From Hydnum rufescens UP504 (Eukaryota; Basidiomycota; Agaricomycetes; Cantharellales; Hydnaceae), in contig MU128927.1 of NCBI GenBank assembly GCA_014904985.1, positions 85,107 through 149,106 on the forward strand: a stretch of DNA of 64,000 bases. The letters are read 5' to 3'. A program made the position numbers and the translations under genes. Positions 32,795 through 42,952 of the stretch are shown piece after piece (the first letter of the stretch is position 1; every line of letters begins with the position of its first letter). The notes below the pieces were generated by a model. That model did no database searches. It was not told the DNA's origin and worked only from the letters and a program-made list of their open reading frames with translations.

Positions 32795-33130
32795 GATACT
32801 GTCGGACAGGATACCAGAGGTCAGAGAATGCCGACCTCCAGCACTGAGCTCAACAAGGATGGTTTTCCTGAGGGATGCCAGACAGGAGACTGGACGTCTG
32901 AATGTGTCGATGACCAGTACTGGAGTGGATGAAAGTTTGATACAGAAAGCACCATAAGGTCATTAGAGTGACATTTGGAACTGGATTCAACTGACTTTAA
33001 CTTACGAATATGTGAATGAGATGAAATTGATGCTCGTGGTAGCAATGGGGCCACAAGACTGCTCCACAAGGATGCAAGAGAGGACACCGAACGTCAGTGA
33101 AGCCGAACGTTCAGCACTGGACTCAAGGTG
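32795..33130 (-). repeat. two copies of the KDZ copy 3 5' hairpin repeat
   Basis: On the minus strand, TCAGTGCTG followed by GAGGTC..GACCTC (arms 32833-32838 and 32817-32822) and CTCTGGTATCCTGTCCGAC lies right before the ATG at 32787. A more distant copy has arms GAACGT/ACGTTC at 33089-33112. Confidence 0.7.
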
Positions 33131-33244
33131 CGTTCCGTGTGGGAAGGAAGTGAGAAAAAAACACGTCTGGAATTGGGCGTCAAGAAAGTCGATCGGTAAT
33201 ATCCGAAACCATTACATTTTCAGAGTACAAACCGCACAAGAAAA

Positions 33245-33994
33245 TCAATAAATGGTAGTGTGGGGTATGGTTTTTGAATGAATAATACCAGGAACTGTTT
33301 CCTCTCGTGGATCTTTCAAGAAAAAGGGTTCAGGTAAATCCATCTCGGGGTTCAGAGCCACGTTCCCGATCGTGATAGGAGCACATGCTGCCTTGGGCCA
33401 AGTTCGGGTGGAATAGACCGGAGGGTTCGAAGCGTCTGGAAGTGCCCTGGACCAGTTGCTGTATTTGCTTGGCGGGTTGTAGGCTTGGGAGCTGAAGATA
33501 GTAACAGAGGGACATGGGAGCATCAGCTGCGAAGAATTGAGCTCAGAAGAATTGGTGGGGAACCCTGGGACGATGAGAGTGATGGGAAGGGGAGGCCAGA
33601 TCGAGAATGGGAATGAGGAATAGGGATGGGTTGAGGACGGTTGGTTTGATTGGGGCGGAGGATGAGAATCTGGCGGAGGCGGGGGAATGGGCCATGGGCA
33701 CGAGAATGAGAATGGGGACAGGAACGGAGATGGGAATGGGAACAGGGATGGGAATGGGAAGCAGGGGCATTGGGAATCGGGAACAGGAATGGGAATGGGA
33801 ACGGGCCATGTGGATGGAAATGAAACAAGAATGAGAATGGGAATGGGAATAGGAATGGGAATGAGAATAAGGATCAAGGGAATCATGGGGGAGAGAATGA
33901 GAATTGGAGAAAAATAGTTGAGGAAGGTAAAGAAGCCATATGATTGATTGGGACCAGCGGAGAAAAGCATGCTGAGGTCATGATTTATGGCCAT
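33245..33994 (-). CDS. proline/isoleucine-rich ORF with a repeat-expanded middle
   Basis: Minus-strand open frame of 249 codons. The N-terminal two-thirds is encoded by the GGAATG-type simple repeat and may be an artefact; the C-terminal 85 residues (QAYNPPSKYSNWSRALPD, WPKAACAPITIGN) are not repetitive and recur, diverged, at 35742-35539. The duplication suggests that this end is real sequence of a gene or element. Confidence 0.35.
   Translation of the reverse strand: MAINHDLSMLFSAGPNQSYGFFTFLNYFSPILILSPMIPLILILIPIPIPIPILILVSFPSTWPVPIPIPVPDSQCPCFPFPSLFPFPSPFLSPFSFSCPWPIPPPPPDSHPPPQSNQPSSTHPYSSFPFSIWPPLPITLIVPGFPTNSSELNSSQLMLPCPSVTIFSSQAYNPPSKYSNWSRALPDASNPPVYSTRTWPKAACAPITIGNVALNPEMDLPEPFFLKDPREETVPGIIHSKTIPHTTIY
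33550..33915 (+). repeat. GGAATG/GGGAATG hexamer-like simple repeat
   Basis: A strongly purine-biased strand made of GGAATGGGAA, GAGAATGGG and related words. It is open in several frames on both strands. Confidence 0.85.
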
Positions 33995-34391
33995 GGGTCA
34001 CCCATTTCACGCATCACAGATCTGTTGGAGGAGGACTGGGTTGTGAGGGGGAGAATGAGCAGGTGCGGGGGTTGGGTGCCTGTATCTGCACCTGATCCCA
34101 GAGCCAGGCGACGATTGCATTCGTTTCCTGGGGCATCTCCTGCTGGGTCTTCACTAGCCTGGCCTGAGGCATTCACCCTCGCAATCTCTTCAGTTTGGCC
34201 AGCATAATTCTCTTTTCACGCTTCCGATTGTTTGATTCACGTTGTCCATGTTTATGAAATGTTGCCTGCAAATAGACTCTCCGGGACTCGCAGTGGCTTG
34301 CTCATTCTCCGAGCCCACCCCAGTCTGGTTTGCCAGCTCAGCAGTTGATCCTCCGAATAAGCTCAGCTTGGCTTCCGCTCACCCTTTCTGT

Positions 34392-34416
34392 NNNNNNNNN
34401 NNNNNNNNNNNNNNNN
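34392..34416. other. assembly gap (25 N)
   Basis: 25 consecutive N. The true length and content are unknown; a feature crossing this point could be missed. Confidence 1.
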
Positions 34417-35538
34417 CTCAAAGTGTCAAATCTCCAACATTTATGGAGAGTGAATCAAGTGTCTCCAAAGCTCCAAAACGGTTCTCGCCCTGTTTCAATC
34501 CATCAGTTTCTGCCCCCTCCAATCTGGCGGATGATGGTGTGACTTGCCGGTGTTTTGGCCAGATTGGAGCAATGAATGCCTGCTTGAATCCAGTGTGCAC
34601 ATGGGATATGGAAAGATTTCCAGCTGCTTGAGGTCAATAGAACGTCATGGATTTGTTCTATCCTGTTCATGAGCCATACAGTTGTGAATCAATCATTTGC
34701 ATATCCCGTTTTCGAGCAGGAAAATTTGCAGGAGGATATTGAGTGATGGCTTCAGGTAGACAGTGAGGATGGTCGGACATAATCAGAACTCCATTTTAAA
34801 GTCCTCTGGAGTCTTATAGGTGAGGGCCACAAGCAAGGAAGCATCGCTTCCAGCTTGCTACCAGCGCATCATAAACCTTGTCAACATAAAACAGGTCCAC
34901 TGGGCAATTATGGGTGTGCTACGCATTGGCTGTGGATGTCTTCAGATTCTTGACCTGTTCTTGTTCATCTCCTGTGAGAGTCGGCACGAAAACACTGTCC
35001 CTCTTCGATTCCTCTTGAAATACAAGGAGCAAAGGTAGGGCTGACCCGTGATGCATTTTCTTCTCCATACAGTGGATCCCAAGGACTCCTCATGGGTAAA
35101 CTCTCATCATGAGGCCATTCGCAATATCTTTGATGTTGCTCTGGCCCAACATCAGCGGCCCCCACTTCGATGTAGAACCATTGACCCAATGGAACCCGTT
35201 CAAATGGCTCGGCAGATGACACATGGGGTGCTCTACTGGGGGAGCCGTAGAGTTTGATGCTTTCCAGGGAAGGGCAGCGTAATCAATGTCCCCACAGCAG
35301 ATGGGACTGGTAGAGACTTCTTAAAGTTCAGGGAAGTTTGCCCCCCTCTTCCGGTAATGAGGGGTATTCAAGGGTGATGTACCCAGGGGATTCCCTAAGC
35401 CATTATTAAATGCCTATGACCTATAGAGCTGTTAATACTCACTCTAACTCTATAGGGATCATGATAACCCTCACCATTTTGATTTTCATAGGCATAGAAG
35501 TCGCTTTCAGAGGCTTCTCCAGTAGTTAATTCCTTGGA
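34417..35538. other. no recognisable gene
   Basis: Short frames only, none with a recognisable motif. Possibly degenerate intergenic DNA. Confidence 0.3.
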
Positions 35539-35742
35539 CTAGATGTTTCTAGGCTCCTGGTAGCTTGTGGGTTCAGTCGAGGCCAAGTTCCGATCGTCGA
35601 TAGGAGCCATTGTGCCTTGGGCCAAGTTGGTGGAATAGACCGAGGGTTCGAAGGGTCTGGAAGTGCCCTGGGACCAGTTGGTATTGGCTTGCGGGTTGTA
35701 GCTTGGAGCTGAAGATAGTAACAGAGGGACTGGGAGCATCAC
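35539..35742 (-). pseudogene. truncated duplicate of the 33.25-33.52 kb sequence
   Basis: Peptide LLLSSAPSYNPQANTNWS and TSRPFEPSVYSTNLAQG parallel the 33.4-kb copy, and the DNA matches in the same orientation with scattered indels. It stops at about 35745, exactly where the inverted copy of the 14-kb array end block begins, so an insertion probably cut it. Confidence 0.6.
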
Positions 35743-35745
35743 ACC

Positions 35746-36600
35746 ATTGTCATCATCTAAGCCCTACCTAGCTATGTACCCACTTTTGCAGATAATGGTA
35801 CTCTAAGTAGGCCCAATCACTATTCCGGAACCGAATATGGCCATTTCATGGTACTCACCTTTGGCTCAGAAGGCCAAAATGGCCGAAAATTGGCGAAAAT
35901 TGGCCGAAACTGTGACCTTTAGAGAGCATTCAGACTTGCAAGGACAGTGGGCCATGGGTCTTATCGGGGATAATCCACCGGTTAATTTTATTATATTCCC
36001 CTCTGGTGTTTCATATATTATTATTTTATTTCATTATCACTCACCCCAGGTGGGGGTGTTTTCATTTGGCCAGTCTCATGTTTTTTTATCAACTAATGTA
36101 TTTATTATTTTAAAAAATTCAATTAAAAACATACCACACCCGCTAGGGCAGTGTGGTACCAGCCGTTGCTTCCTCTGAACTTGAACAGTGGGGTCGTCCG
36201 CGTGGTCAGATGCAGGTTCAGGGACGCATGTTGCTTTGAGGTGCGGGCAGCAAAATAATTAAAGTAAAAAACAGACATTTTGTCCACACCTGCTGAGGGG
36301 GGATTTGGTACTGGCATTGCTGCCTTGGGGCTTGGATGGGGGTTCGCTTGTCGGTTGGCATTTGGCGTTGGCTTGGCTTGCGTTTCACCATTGTGCGGCT
36401 ATTGGGGGTCGCAGCTGTCTGTGTCTTCTTTCAGAGTTCAAATTCAATCCTAGGAATTTATATGATAACGAACATAGTAAATAAAAATTCAAAGTGTACG
36501 CGAAGGGGCAGCTTTGCTGCTCCCTTTGGCGTTCGACTGTAGATGGTTAGAGTTTTTAAAAAAAAACCTTGTAGTACCCACACACCCGCATTGGCGGGGT
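35746..36600 (-). repeat. second, inverted copy of the hairpin-intron repeat with its end block
   Basis: 35750-35980 is the reverse complement of 14190-14410. Then 36118-36160, 36280-36310 and 36450-36600 carry the CACACC/GGTGTG palindromes and one hairpin-bearing intron-like segment, all on the minus strand. Confidence 0.75.
36450..36567 (-). other. intron-like unit 10 with hairpin about 36500-36531
   Basis: Donor AAG|GTTTTT at 36567, acceptor AATTCCTAG ending at 36450. The hairpin is GGGGCAGC..GCTGCTCCC with changes on both sides of the usual AAAAAGAGCAGC arm, so the stem survives although the sequence differs. Confidence 0.6.
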
Positions 36601-36803
36601 GGGTACTCGTTGTCCAGGTCGCGGTTACCTTCGACGCCGGTTTCATATCTCTCTCATTGCCTTGGAAAGCAGCTGGGCGGCTTCGTTGATTGCCTCAGCT
36701 TCTACTCGTTTCTGCTTTCATCTCTCTCCTATCTTGGCCACCCTAGCGGACTTGGACCACAGCGTCACTGGGAGTCGAATCATATGATGATATGTCAGAG
36801 TAA

Positions 36804-38504
36804 TCATCGATAAGGTAGGCCCTCAGAGGACTGATCCCAGAATTTGGCATATAGATCCTCTGTGTCGTTCACCGAATCATTGATTGGTACAGAAGGAATG
36901 TGTGTGGAAGGATTGCTATCTTCGAGGGATAACCGATCAATTTGAGAAGCGATTTCCACTTCAGTCGCGCTTCGGAGGAAATGGACCACTTCCCAGGATA
37001 CATCGGATTGTCGCGATCATTCTGGGGTCCAGCTTCACTGATGTGGGGTCAGGAAAGAGTTCGTGGAGGAGGCATTGTTCCAAAGGCTCGTGACTTCCTG
37101 GAAGTCTATTTCCAGGATATCCGCTGGGGGGTCGAGCTCGCCAGGGTTCGGGATGCAGGATATGCGCCAGACGGTGTTCAACACGGACAATATGCCGACT
37201 AGTAGGGAGGACTCTGCCTTCTGGAGCAGCCACCTGCACCCCTTCTGGCAACTCTTTGATGCTCCTAACCCCTGATTGCATTGGACCTTCGACTACACCA
37301 AAGGTCGGGACCCCATCCTCCAGTAATTCCTCTAACCACTGCAAATCGGCCTGCGACACTGGATACGCGAAAATGGTGCCAATAAGGGTTTCATCCATGC
37401 CCATTTTGGGGGGTGATGCTCCAAATGTACGGGCGACTTGCCGCACACATCGGCGAGCCAGTAAATGGGCGTAGCCTCCAAATTCATACTGCGCATCGGA
37501 GATTATCATAAACAGCTTGTGTGTGATGCACAGACGAAGAATGGGGAGTATCAAGGGAAGCACTGGATGGGGGTAGACGAGGCACGAAGTCTTTGCCGAC
37601 GGGGATACCGAGTGACTCAGCAACTAATTTCCAATCCATGTACAGAGCTCTGTTTTTCTCCAGGAAATATGTAACATTCTCGTGGTAAGGTGATGATAGG
37701 AGGTAGCCACTAGAAGTTTTGAGCGCAAGCTCTGTTGAAAAGGGCTTGGGATCACTGGGCAGTCGTTGGATGTAAGGTCGGTATGGAGCAGATTTATTGT
37801 AAGTCGTGGGGATGCGGGTGAAGTCCTGGGGCATCACGCCAGGAGGTTCTTTAAGTACGGTGTCTTCAGGGCCATACTGCGCCAGCATGTACATATCATC
37901 GGTAGTCCTCCCATGTTCCCAATGACCAAAGAACTGGAATGGACGGCGACTGTTTGTATATGCTAATGACCATTCATATCTATCGAAACTATGCACCCGA
38001 TTCCCTCGACCTGGAACGGAAATCAGCATGAATGCAGAGCAGTGAGATGCAAAAATCAGTATACACACGCATATTCTGAATCACACGCCTCGAGAGCTCA
38101 TCCTTGTGGAGGGAGGCCCAGTCTACCAGTCCAGTCGGTGATGGAGATGGCATAAGAACACCATTTTCATCCCATGTCATGGCTTGACCTTCTCCAGCGA
38201 GGCAACAAAATGACCCTACGGCGGAGTCACCCTGACTGCCCTCGAGCTGGCTGCCAAACCCCTGACATGTCTCAGGACGATCCACTCCACCAGGGGAATC
38301 ACACAGTGCACCATTGGACTGGCCAGTAGTCACCATCGAAACAGCAGGATTGGAGTATTTTCGGCAGACCCCAAGAACCCTTTCTACATGTCGATCAAAA
38401 GCTCTAACAACGAGTTTAGATCTTGCTGGTACTGTCTTTGTCGATTGTTGGTTGCACAGGCCCCGACTACCTTCATAATCGAAATCTAACCAACCATTAA
38501 GCAT
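36804..38504 (-). pseudogene. multi-exon hypothetical gene
   Basis: Minus strand from 38504 (MLNGWLDFDYEGSRGL). An intron with donor GTGTGTAT and acceptor TTCCGTTCCAG (about 38071-37998) joins NMR with RGNRVHSFDRYEWSLAY; then FQFFGHWEHGRTTDDMYML, PTTYNKSAPYRPYIQRLP, ENVTYFLEKNRALYMDW and, after a frame change near 37520, YEFGGYAHLLARRCVRQVARTF and LIGTIFAYPVSQADLQWLEEL to about 36961. A further frame change leads to the end at 36804. It looks like a long soluble protein of a multi-copy mushroom family; I cannot name a function. Confidence 0.5.
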
Positions 38505-38609
38505 CTTTCTTTTTCAAAACGTTTATCTGTGTCCTAACAATTAGACCTACAGTGCCAAACCTTGATACTTCCACTAAATTTTCACGGTCAATCATTCCCG
38601 CAGTGCGTC

Positions 38610-39701
38610 ATGTCAACCATACAACACAAGTATATTGTAACATCGGGAATACTCGGTGTCGATCCTGGATTCAAGGCCTTGAATTGGCATGGTGACATAG
38701 ATACTATGTTCAGCATTGGGATCATCCACCTTCTCGCTTGGTTCGCAGCCACCCAAGTACACGTCACAGATATTTACGCTCGAGCTGATGTATGTGAACG
38801 TCTCATTGTATCGCAAAAAAACATTGACTGATACAAACTAGAATCCCTACATTGTCGCCCTCATCGCTGATGAAGATATCGAACACGCCATGGACACCCT
38901 TGTCGGCAAACACGAACTTACTGTCCGAGGAAGGGAAAGCATGGTTCATGTTTCCATATGCTGTGCTACCAGTACTGAGGAAGTCGAGACTCTAGGTAAG
39001 TCATGATCTATTGTAGTTTTAGCCTTCCTACGAGCTTACATCCCCCAGGCTTTCAAAAACTACCAAGAAATTCGGTTTGGTCTCGTTGGTCTGATCATCG
39101 ACGGAAGCGCAAAACCTCGTTTGACTACGTCAGTGTCCCAGAGAGGAGGAGAGATCTCGTGAGAAGCCTCTCTGACCTTCCGAACCCTTTCCCCCAGCCT
39201 ATCGCAAACCAACCGCTGCAAGGCCTTCGGTGGTATTGTTGGATGGGCGGATCTGGTGGGAAACGTAAAGAAGCTGAGTCTGATGTGTTAGACGAAGCTA
39301 GGCTGTGCGACAATCTGCATTCGTACAAATGCGCCCGAACAGAGGGAGGTAGTGACTTCATGGACACTTCTCCTACCTCCCCAACCTGCATTGCCCAGCT
39401 GAGTCATGCTGCCACCCCTCTACCGGCGGATGATGGAATGGATGGAATGGACGTCGACGAACTGCCAATGCCCGGAACTAGGGACACCAACGAGGCTCAT
39501 GAAGACACTGCGGACAAGCTTCCCGCCTCGCCAACCCGTGCCCCTGACCCTCCACCTGCGGATGATGGAATGCACATCGATGAACCCCCGGTATCTGGAT
39601 CTGGGGATGTGGGCAAGGCTCACGACACTGCGGTGATTCCAAATTATTTCTGTCCCCCATGTCCACATATTATTGAGGACTGGGTATTCTTCGAGTGCTA
39701 G
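38610..39701 (+). CDS. intact three-exon hypothetical protein, 328 aa
   Basis: Exons 38610-38789, 38842-38995 and 39049-39701 join in frame. Introns are 52 and 53 bp with GTATGT..ACTAG and GTAAGT..CCCAG. The N-terminal 110 residues look globular (SGILGVDPGFKALNWHG, LLAWFAATQVHVTD, PYIVALIADEDIEHAMDTL); the C-terminal two-thirds is basic, then Asp/Pro/Thr-rich with two related segments (PADDGMDGMDVDELP, PADDGMHIDEPP). It is one of the few unbroken genes here. No family recognised. A further in-frame ATG lies at 38562. Confidence 0.65.
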
Positions 39702-39814
39702 GATACCCATGTATAATTCTAGTGGTTTAATACATTTCAGTTTAGGCTATTGCATGGGGTCCCACGGGGGATTTTTTGACCTCCCCCACGGGTTCAAAAA
39801 CCACTGAGTAGAAT

Positions 39815-39863
39815 CCTGTGACCTGTGACCGAACCTGTGGTAGGTTCAGTCACAGGTCACAGG
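39815..39863. other. 22-bp inverted repeat (hairpin) 3' of the three-exon gene
   Basis: CCTGTGACCTGTGACC... at 39815-39836 pairs with its complement at 39842-39863 with one mismatch, round a 5-nt loop. Confidence 0.8.
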
Positions 39864-39929
39864 GGCGCTCGTGAACTGAACCCCAGGCATGGTGTCACGC
39901 GTCATGGATCCTGGCAAACTATGAAAAGG

Positions 39930-40110
39930 CTCCCTTTGAAATAGCCAAGTCGAGCCAAGTCTTTTGTTGAAAGGACTTGATCCGGATTCAGCCTAATTCA
40001 TGGTATAAAATATACAAGTCGTTGGCTCGAGTCGAGTTAACCCAAGTCAAGTCAACTTTGGCAGTCGAGCCAACCACATCATTTTCGGCAATTAGCATGA
40101 CCCCACTGGG
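39930..40110. repeat. degenerate AAGTCGAGCC/GAGTCAAG low-complexity tract
   Basis: Short words such as CAAGTCGAGCCAAGTC and CGAGTCGAGTTAACC recur. A similar tract is at 63760-63830. Confidence 0.5.
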
Positions 40111-40223
40111 GTCGCTTCGCACGTCCCAGTTTCGTTACAGATCCAAATTTATCCACAGGCGTTATCACACTGGGGAGCACACCAATCATACTATGTAATA
40201 TCTAATTATCTATTGTTGAATTA

Positions 40224-40330
40224 GGGTCTTTCACGATAACAAAAATGAGGCAAAAATGTGCACAAAACCAATTCAGTTGGCCTCGAAAATGCTGTTTTTG
40301 GGTTCATTTGAGTTCTATCGTGAAACACCC
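40224..40330. mobile_element. 107-bp MITE, TA target duplication
   Basis: GGGTCTTTCACGATA (40224-40238) faces TATCGTGAAACACCC (40316-40330), a 15-bp terminal inverted repeat with one mismatch, flanked by TA on both sides (40222-40223, 40331-40332). There is no coding capacity. Size, structure and TA target fit a Tc1/mariner-type MITE. Confidence 0.8.
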
Positions 40331-40568
40331 TATTATTATCACAACTTATTTAGAGTACACACTCCTGCTTGCCTAAGGGGCTCACCCGCGCACGCACCAC
40401 CGTGCAGGTTTTTGGCACATTATTGGAACATCTTACTCCATTGTCACATTGTGCGGGTTGTTGGGGGCCACCATTGGTGCAGGCGATCATGTGGCTTTCA
40501 CACGACTGGCTCTAGCAATGATCTGATTATATAGCTCGCAAACTGGCTGGTAAAAGTCAAATCTAGTT

Positions 40569-41495
40569 CTAAGCGCCGAGGAAGTTGACACCCTTCTCGA
40601 TGTTTTTCTTCAATTCGGGGAGAGCAGCCTGGATACGTTTCTCCTCCTCGGCGGAAAGCTAGCCCAACAGGTGAATCTTGGTGAGTCCTTCTGGCTGCAA
40701 GTAGGGAAGAAATAATAATAAAAATCAAAAACGTAGGTTGCAAATAGGGGCTAGTGGACCGCTTACACTCATTGCTAGGGAAGCACGTGACACCCTCGCT
40801 CTCGTAAAGAGGAGACTTGACAAAGGACGGTGTGATCACTCCCTTGTCGCCACCAGAGTAGACAAGAAGGCGAACGACACCAAGAGTGGTGATACCACAC
40901 CTTTGCGGGGTTGAACTTGCTTGCCTTCTTCAGGACTTCAGTGACGATCGAGACGGTGGAGTTCACGGGATCTATGTATATAAAAATTGACAGAGGGATC
41001 AAGTATAGTGCAAGAGAGAGGACGAACCGGAGGTGATGAGAATATGTGCCTCAGGGGCGTCCTCGCCGATGGCCTGAGCGAGGTCCCGGATGATACGCGC
41101 ATTGGTGTTGAATAAATCGACCCGCGCAATGTTTGGCTTCCGTGGGACGCCAGCAGCAATGACGACGATCTTGGTTCCCTGGAGTGCATTGCCAAGCTTC
41201 TCCGATATATACCCATTGACTTCTCCAGCAGTAGCAACATGGCTCATATCGGCAGCGATGCCGGGAGCCCCACTAATATCGTACAGACTAAGGGAGTGTG
41301 TCGTACTCAGCCAGTCGTTGTTTGGCATATTCTCATTCCGCGGATTGTTGTTTGGGGCGTTCATTTCCCGGTTCCGGTTCAGGCAATGACCTAGGATAAT
41401 GTCAGTTAAAGCATAAACTAATGCAAAAAGAGTCTTTTTGCTGTGGATGTATCTAGAGGATAATACTTACCAGTGAACGGTAACGCCATTGTCAT
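40569..41495 (-). pseudogene. malate dehydrogenase pseudogene
   Basis: Minus strand. Recognisable MDH blocks: LSLYDISGAPGIAADMSHV (about 41290), KIVVIAAGVPRKPNIARVDLFNTNARIIRDLAQ (about 41180-41080), NSTVSIVTEVLKKASKFNPAKV (about 40960-40895) after a 40-60 bp intron near 40980-41027, GVITPSFVKSPLYESEGV (about 40840-40790) and, after another intron, LSAEEEKRIQAALPELKKNIEKG to a TAG at 40569. Missing: the N-terminal GAAGGIGQ nucleotide-binding loop and the middle of the C-terminal domain, including the catalytic His region. There is an in-frame TAG just before LSAEEE and a frame change near 40870. Its 5' end is a hairpin intron plus Asn/Pro-rich codons. Confidence 0.85.
41391..41470 (-). other. 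hairpin intron in the MDH pseudogene, 80 bp
   Basis: Donor GTAAGT at 41470, branch-like ACTGACATTATCCTAG ending at 41391. The central palindrome GCAAAAAGA/TCTTTTTGC (41423-41441) looks like the GCACAAAAAGAGCAGC stem of the 7.4-14 kb units with its inner part deleted. The following exon starts with Met/Asn/Pro-rich codons (NAPNNNPRNENMPNN), like the spacer peptides of the array. Confidence 0.75.
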
Positions 41496-41730
41496 GCTAA
41501 CTGCCGAAATTCTTCCCACACTTGAGTGGCATCGAGCTTATGGAGTCCGGCAATTAGCATAGGTACGCTGTACCTCTGCGGTGAGTTAATCGGGAATATC
41601 CGTGCCTTTTGTCTGCAACCGTACGATTTGAGAGATGCAACAAACAAAAAATGGGAACTGGAGGGTTGGCACAGCACCAACCTCTGGACCTCCTTAAGAC
41701 TGTAACCGCGTCTCTATACGCCGTTTGCTG

Positions 41731-41790
41731 CTCAGTACTGAACGCCGGTCTCACTGGCGTTCGGTGTCCTGTCATCGCAACACACGTGTT
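41731..41790 (+). repeat. hairpin repeat unit before the GRF-like gene
   Basis: CTCAGTACT, then GAACGCC (41740-41746) and GGCGTTC (41756-41762), then GGTGTCCTGTC. The same unit type occurs before KDZ copy 3 (42953-43235) and at 32.8-33.1 kb. Confidence 0.7.
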
Positions 41791-41984
41791 CTGTAGGGAT
41801 CCCGCTTTTGCTGGCGTTCGAAGCATCCCTGACCCATGGAGCTGGATACCACATAGATACTTACCTTCGCGACAAAAATGCCAAACGACTGGCCCTATTT
41901 TGTGGAGGGAGGTTTGTCTGTTACTGTGGTAACTCTCATAAGTACTAAAGGTTGTATCATCCCCAAGCATTAATCTTTCCTTCC

Positions 41985-42608
41985 GTCATTAGCTCTTTTG
42001 CTTCGTTCGTGGACTCACCAAAACATGGGGCAATGGTTTTGGAAGTGCGAAAACGGGGGATGTCGCTTCTGGCATACGTATCACTATGAATCATTGTGAA
42101 GTATAGATTACAACTAATCTACGTTGTTTCTTTAGGCTGGTCCAATCATTGTGGCGCGTCTGAACCCCCCACCCCCCAGCCTGAAGACTTTCAGATGAGG
42201 GGAACTCCCCAATCGTCCGTCCCCCAGTCGTCTGTCCCCCAGTCGTTCGTCCCCCAGTCGTCCGTCCCCAAATCGGCATTGCCACAATCGTCGTTACTGC
42301 AGTCGTCGTTCTCTCCATCGTCGTTCCCTCAATCGCTGTTCCCGCAATCATCATTCCCGCAATCATCATTCCCCCAAGCGTCGTTCCCGCAATCGACCTC
42401 TCTCCCCTTGGCGCAACCGTCCCCCCATCCTTCCGTCTCTAGCACCGTGCTATCGAATCGAATCGTTTCTTTGGAGATAGAGCTCCAGGAGGTCACAGAG
42501 GCGCTAGAGGCGATGACCCAGTCGAGGGATGAAGCGCACCTTGCACTTGGAAATATTTTGGCGGCCCTGAATACCATTGTAGAAAACACACAGCTTGGTG
42601 GCACCTAG
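41985..42608 (+). pseudogene. GRF-like zinc-finger plus coiled-coil gene relic (near KDZ copy 3)
   Basis: The first exon includes QNMGQWFWKC..GGCRFW (about 42020-42075), a GRF-like zinc-finger core. After a probable short intron ending TTTCTTTAG (about 42135), the second exon carries PTPQPEDF, a repeated PQSSV linker and a C-terminal coiled coil (IVSLEIELQEVTEALEAM) to a stop at 42608. The frames of the two exons do not join under the simplest splice. Order and layout match the relic at 23.75-24.26 kb. Confidence 0.5.
42207..42400 (+). repeat. 15-bp minisatellite in the GRF-like gene
   Basis: About 13 units of (C/T)CCCAGTCGTC(C/T)GTC, in frame, coding PQSSV/PQSSF. Confidence 0.8.
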
Positions 42609-42952
42609 TTTCTCATTGTCATTCGTCTTGCCTTCCGCTCAAAAAAAATGCTTTGTATATATCATGTACGCAATAATGATTTCGTTTGATATGCCCTCTC
42701 AAAAAAAAGAAGATAACCTGGGACCCATAGCACAGGTCATTGCCATGAAGCGCCTCCCAAGTTGGACAGCTTTGAGCCACCCAACGGTAAATTCCGTATC
42801 TCGTGCTTTTTTGCCCTCCCTGTCGCTCACTGCGGTGACCTGTTTTGTCCTCCCTGAATCCACGTGTCTTTCACGAATCAGTAAGTGTAGAAGTTCAATC
42901 AAGTTTCGTCACTATAGCGTTTTTATTGTACCAATGCAGAACTCTCACCATG

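Noticed and set aside
31961..33250. A fourth KDZ transposase in the 29.5-33.1 kb cluster
   Set aside because: The ends resemble KDZ copy 3, but none of the KDZ motifs (ID.NFQ, DIGCQ, HAYGH, DGEGCE) occur between them. Treated as possible cargo instead.
33245..33994. Long membrane-like protein from the Pro/Ile-rich minus frame
   Set aside because: The hydrophobic part is a translation of a GGAATG simple repeat that is open in several frames. Only the C-terminal end was kept, at low confidence.
38610..39701. TET/JBP-type dioxygenase, expected near KDZ elements
   Set aside because: I looked for an HxD..H iron-binding pattern in this gene and in the 29.8-32.8 kb cluster and found none. The known KDZ-TET link is not supported in this window.
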